A stretch of 64,000 nucleotides of DNA from Mesorhizobium sp. M9A.F.Ca.ET.002.03.1.2 (GTDB lineage Bacteria > Pseudomonadota > Alphaproteobacteria > Rhizobiales > Rhizobiaceae), in contig NZ_CP034443.1 in NCBI RefSeq assembly GCF_003952365.1, positions 2,101,001 to 2,165,000 of the forward strand, in the 5' to 3' direction. The position numbers and the translations under genes are program-made. The notes below the pieces were generated by a model. That model did no database searches, had not been told where the DNA came from, and was given only the letters and a program-made list of their open reading frames with translations. This document shows, piece after piece, positions 61,263 through 64,000 of this stretch (positions within the stretch are counted from its first letter, which is position 1; every line of letters starts with the position of its first letter).

Positions 61263-61718
61263 TTAGCAAGTGACAAGGTCTGTGTGGCCGAAGCCCTTGG
61301 AGTAGTCGAGCACCGAGATGACCGTCGGAGTGACGCGGAATATGTGGACATCCTCCGGGGTCGGCATCGGCACTGGCAGCGGCGCGACCTGCTCGGGATA
61401 CTTCAGCGGAAGCATACGCAAGACCTTAGCCGCTTCGGCTGGATCAGCCACCGCTTTCGCGTGCGCCGCCATGGACAGGCCGGTAATCGCCATCAAATCC
61501 GAAGTGTCGTGATCGATCGTCACCGACACCCGATCATCGCGCGCCAGATTCGCCGCCTTTTGGCTGTCCAGGCCGCAGAGGAAGTAGAGGGCGAGGCCTT
61601 CGTTCACGTAACCGACGGTCGTCGCCTGCGGCCAGCCATCCGGCCTTAGCGTGGCGATCGTCATGATCCGGTGTTGGTCCAGCAGCGTCAGGATCTTCTT
61701 TTTGAGCTCTTCGTCCAT
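61263..61718 (-). CDS. Pyridoxamine 5'-phosphate oxidase family protein
   Basis: This 151-residue split-barrel protein begins MDEELKKKILTLLDQHRIMTIATLRPDGWPQATTVGYV, a typical FMN- or F420-type nucleotide-binding start. LYFLCGLDSQKAANLARDDRVSVTIDHDTSD follows, then a shortened end. It may bind FMN and reduce a small molecule or act as a flavin sensor; true PdxH activity is unlikely at this length. GGAGACGACCG precedes the ATG at 61718. It reads opposite to the IorB-like gene with 96 bases between them. Confidence 0.78.
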   Translation of the reverse strand: MDEELKKKILTLLDQHRIMTIATLRPDGWPQATTVGYVNEGLALYFLCGLDSQKAANLARDDRVSVTIDHDTSDLMAITGLSMAAHAKAVADPAEAAKVLRMLPLKYPEQVAPLPVPMPTPEDVHIFRVTPTVISVLDYSKGFGHTDLVTC

Positions 61719-62008
61719 CGGTCGTCTCCATGATCGCGGGCAATCCAAATGATGGGCGATCATCCGGCCACCCAGCTGCTTTGGCGTTGACGCAAGTCAA
61801 ACCATGGCGCCCGACAAACTAGGCACCGTTGATGCGATCGAACACGGAGTTGGAAAAGTCGAGCTGGTGAGGACTGCGCCGCGTTCGGGGGCAGCAGCGG
61901 CGGCGACACCACAACAACGCGTTGGGGCATTCCTGCCTGTCTGATCACCTGCGCTGTTGCGTTGCTGTCGGGGCGACCCATTTCGGTCGCCGGACTTCCT
62001 GTGCAACC

Positions 62009-62542
62009 CTACGGAATGCAGTGCTTCTCGATGTCGCGCGCCGTGAACTCTGCGGCTCGTCGCCACGCTTCGTCGGTATCCCCCCGGTAAGTCAGGTATC
62101 GATCGCAGACAGGTTTGTTGCCGTTCAAATCCAGCACTGCAAACTTCACCCAGCCAACCAGCGTGCTCATTTTGTGCATCTGACCGATCAGGAGATATTT
62201 CGCGCGGGCTGTTCTTGCCTGCTTCGAGAGATCGACAAGGCCGGGGTCCTTGATGGTGCACTGTTCTGCCTGACAAGGTAACGCGACGAGGTCGATCTTC
62301 TCCGAAAGAGCATCGTGCAAGGCAACGCCAAATGCCTTCAGCCGCGCTTCGTGCTCGGCGGTCTGGTCCCTGACCTCGCCGGATGTATCCTTGAACTCGA
62401 AATCCGCCACAGCGAGGGTTGTTGGTTCGGCGACGTCGGCAAAAGCGGCCGACGCAAGCACGCCAGCGCCGACCAGGGTCAGGAGAAATTGTCCGCACTC
62501 AAAAAGTCGAAATCGTACTTCCGCGCATTGCACCCTGAACAT
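62009..62542 (-). CDS. DUF2380 domain protein, probable secreted
   Basis: This 177-residue protein has a hydrophobic leader (RLFECGQFLLTLVGAGVLASAAFA, cleavage before DV). TTLAVADFEFKDTSGE then LKAFGVALHDALSEKIDLVALPC and ARAKYLLIGQMHKMSTLVGWVKFAVLDL is the DUF2380 pattern, in which an adenylate-cyclase or TolB-like beta-structure is predicted for related proteins. The family function is unknown; it is frequent in rhizobia. GGAGACCGAG precedes ATG 62542; the frame is open 51 bases further. It stands alone. Confidence 0.72.
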   Translation of the reverse strand: MFRVQCAEVRFRLFECGQFLLTLVGAGVLASAAFADVAEPTTLAVADFEFKDTSGEVRDQTAEHEARLKAFGVALHDALSEKIDLVALPCQAEQCTIKDPGLVDLSKQARTARAKYLLIGQMHKMSTLVGWVKFAVLDLNGNKPVCDRYLTYRGDTDEAWRRAAEFTARDIEKHCIP

Positions 62543-62729
62543 CTCGGTCTCCGAGGTAGGGACGATAGCCGTCCCAATGGCGGTGCCCATCATCTCTTCG
62601 CGTCGTTGGAGGCGCGGAAAGCAAGCGCAAGACTACCCAGTTGCGTCGCAACGTCAATGTTCCGCCCGTTGCGGTTTCGATGAGCTCTGGCCGCTGCGCG
62701 AGATACAAGAGCCCGTGGAGACGAGCCGT

Positions 62730-63056
62730 TTACTGGGTGGGCTCCACCTTCGCGACAACGAGCTTGCCCTGGGCGCGCGCGATTTCGAGTGCCTGGCCGG
62801 GGCTGTTCGAGGCGCCCGGGACCGAGATCACGAACGTCTGGCCCTCGGTGAGGGTCGCGACGAAGCGTACGGGCAGGCTTTCTTCGCCCGCCGCCATCGT
62901 GGTGACCACCCGATAGCCGTCATCCGCCTCCGTGTAGTAGACGACGCCGTGGAAGTTGCCGAGATCGACCGTCCCACCCTGACGGGCCATGAGTTCGCCG
63001 GCAGAAGCGGAACTCGCTACAATGCAAAGCGCCGCAAGAGTTGTATATCGTAACAT
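62730..63056 (-). CDS. Small secreted hypothetical protein
   Basis: This 108-residue protein has a signal peptide (MLRYTTLAALCIVASSASA, cleavage before GE). The mature part of about 89 residues has FHGVVYYTEADDGYRVVTTMAAGEESLPVRFVATLTEGQTFVISVP, a beta-rich pattern. I do not recognise a named family. Its clear signal peptide, and good ribosome site (GAGGAGAAC) support a real gene. It lies between DUF2380 and globin genes, in the same direction. Confidence 0.65.
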   Translation of the reverse strand: MLRYTTLAALCIVASSASAGELMARQGGTVDLGNFHGVVYYTEADDGYRVVTTMAAGEESLPVRFVATLTEGQTFVISVPGASNSPGQALEIARAQGKLVVAKVEPTQ

Positions 63057-63123
63057 CGTGTTCTCCTCGATTTATGATTTTATTGTTTCGGGTGGATGGC
63101 CGCCTTCGGCTGCACCTGGCAAG

Positions 63124-63549
63124 TCACGCTGCCAGCTGATCCTCGCGGGCAGCCATGATCATCACACTCGCGAGCAACCCGTAGGCTGCCTCCCAAGCCT
63201 CGCGGACAGGCGGCGTAAAAGCCGTGCCGAGGCCGGCCGCCAAAGTCTCGATGAGCGCTTGCCCGACGATCGGATAATGATGCTCCTTGACGCCATAGGT
63301 CACGTGGCGCCTGGCGAGCACGCGCACCGTCGGCAGGATGGTGTCGGCACGGTCCAGTCCGTGCACGACGAAGCCCAGGCTCGCCATCAGCTTGGCGCCT
63401 TGCTTGGTCATGTCTGTCACCGGAAACAGCGCGCGAAGATCCGCGTCGATCGCGAACAGGCGTTCGTAGAACAGCGCGGCGGCGGCCACGCGTATCGGGA
63501 CGATCTCGCGAAAACTATCCTGGACAAGTCTGATCTGATCGGGTGTCAT
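63124..63549 (-). CDS. Single-domain globin
   Basis: This 141-residue protein fits the bacterial single-domain haemoglobin family (Vitreoscilla type). DQIRLVQDSFREIVPIRVAAAALFYERLFAIDADLRALFP starts helix A to C; the proximal region is HVTYGVKEHHYPIVGQALIETLA. Such proteins scavenge nitric oxide or handle oxygen. ATG 63549 follows AGGAGCGTCGCCG; an ATG 42 bases upstream has no ribosome site. No reductase domain is fused, so it would rely on an outside reductase. Confidence 0.83.
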   Translation of the reverse strand: MTPDQIRLVQDSFREIVPIRVAAAALFYERLFAIDADLRALFPVTDMTKQGAKLMASLGFVVHGLDRADTILPTVRVLARRHVTYGVKEHHYPIVGQALIETLAAGLGTAFTPPVREAWEAAYGLLASVMIMAAREDQLAA

Positions 63550-63802
63550 CGGCGACGCTCCTGCGTTTTCCAGGCTCGACCATCCCCCCAAAGCGTTTCG
63601 CTTGCATGTCGCCCGCGCGTAGATGTGTTTCAGTTGTGTCTCAACTGGTTTTCATTTGCGCTCATTTGATTTCAGATCCCGGCGGCCGGGATCGTGCACT
63701 GGGTCGCCCGCATCCTGGTGATAGGCGCGTTCGAAATTGAGGACGCGAAGGTACAAGGCAACGATGCCATGGCGGCAGCAGCGATTGTCGGTTTGAAGAA
63801 AT

Positions 63803-63878
63803 TGGTGCCGCTTGCGTGACTCGAACACGCGACCCCATCATTACGAATGATGTGCTCTACCAACTGAGCTAAAGCGGC
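63803..63878 (-). tRNA. tRNA-Thr (anticodon CGU)
   Basis: A 76-base cloverleaf can be folded on the minus strand: acceptor GCCGCTT with AAGCGGC, D-arm TAGCTCAGTTGGTAGAGC, anticodon stem CATCA/TGATG around TTCGTAA, and a T-arm with GTTCGAGTC. Anticodon CGT reads ACG threonine codons. The discriminator A and the CCA end (63803-63805) are encoded. Its 3' end faces the small-gene region to the left. Confidence 0.93.
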
Positions 63879-64000
63879 CCGGGAAGCCGAGGCCTCCAAG
63901 ATGCGCTGGGTGATAGACGCAACCGGCCGCGAATTCAAGATGGGACTTGGCAATTCGTGTCGCGCCCCTGCCGGGCGTTGGCGGTGGGCTGGGAAAATCA

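Noticed and set aside
63600..63803. Genomic-island attachment site at the tRNA-Thr 3' end
   Set aside because: I found no second copy of the tRNA 3' sequence and no integrase in the window, so an island cannot be supported.

Overview
The window is high-GC, densely coded DNA with frequent short overlaps, GTG and TTG starts, and many ABC importers, acyl-CoA enzymes and C1 genes. The gene set (fdsGBACD formate dehydrogenase, DppABCDF importers, class V aminotransferases, a DUF2380 protein) and the hairpin-rich intergenic repeats suggest an alphaproteobacterium of the Hyphomicrobiales, most likely Mesorhizobium or a close relative. That is inference from protein and repeat style; no rRNA is present. 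I see no phage, plasmid replication or conjugation genes, so this looks like chromosomal accessory metabolism.

Layout. 0-2 kb: end of a polyamine-type ABC permease and a 4-aminobutyraldehyde dehydrogenase. 2.3-9.5 kb: a complete NAD-dependent molybdenum formate dehydrogenase operon (fdsG-fdsB-fdsA-fdhD-fdsD) with a LysR regulator upstream. 9.6-15.3 kb: small glyoxalase-fold protein, Mrp ATPase, CoxG-like protein, sugar-acid dehydratase, GFA-domain protein and an ArsR/SRPBCC pair. 15.5-18.3 kb: chrB-chrA chromate resistance. 18.3-21.6 kb: MttB-family methyltransferase and a MocR-type regulator. 21.9-27 kb: pgi, a HAD phosphatase, a methyltransferase and an acyl-CoA ligase. 27.4-32.7 kb: a five-gene peptide-type ABC importer. 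32.8-34.6 kb: an islet with a three-part fusion protein (HEPN-like, zinc ribbon, gamma-glutamylcyclotransferase-like) and a MITE-like element. 34.7-39.9 kb: two class V aminotransferases around a partial amino-acid ABC system, with a GntR regulator. 40.1-46.3 kb: an aryl-CoA catabolic operon built around a fused flavin hydroxylase/Old Yellow Enzyme. 46.4-61.2 kb: a second peptide-type importer, two related FAD oxidoreductases, a cyclase, a MarR regulator and a two-gene 2-oxoacid:ferredoxin oxidoreductase. 61.2-64 kb: small stress-type or secreted proteins, a globin and tRNA-Thr.

The most interesting part is 36-61 kb. It joins an anthraniloyl-CoA or salicylyl-CoA type dearomatizing operon to uptake systems and to a divergent cluster of paralogous phytoene-desaturase-like flavoenzymes, a kynurenine-formamidase-like cyclase and an IorA/IorB pair with a long extra domain. 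The enzymes could process tryptophan- or indole-derived compounds through kynurenine/anthranilate and indolepyruvate type chemistry. No substrate is proven by sequence, and no aryl-CoA ligase lies in the window.

Several regulatory sites can be read directly. Two matching GTGATCA-N2-TGATCAC operators flank the GntR regulon. Palindromes lie before the arsR-type gene, the formate dehydrogenase operon and the aryl-CoA operon. Intergenic repeats include a perfect 50-bp palindrome, a 23-24 bp tandem array and two copies of a roughly 165-bp inverted-repeat element.
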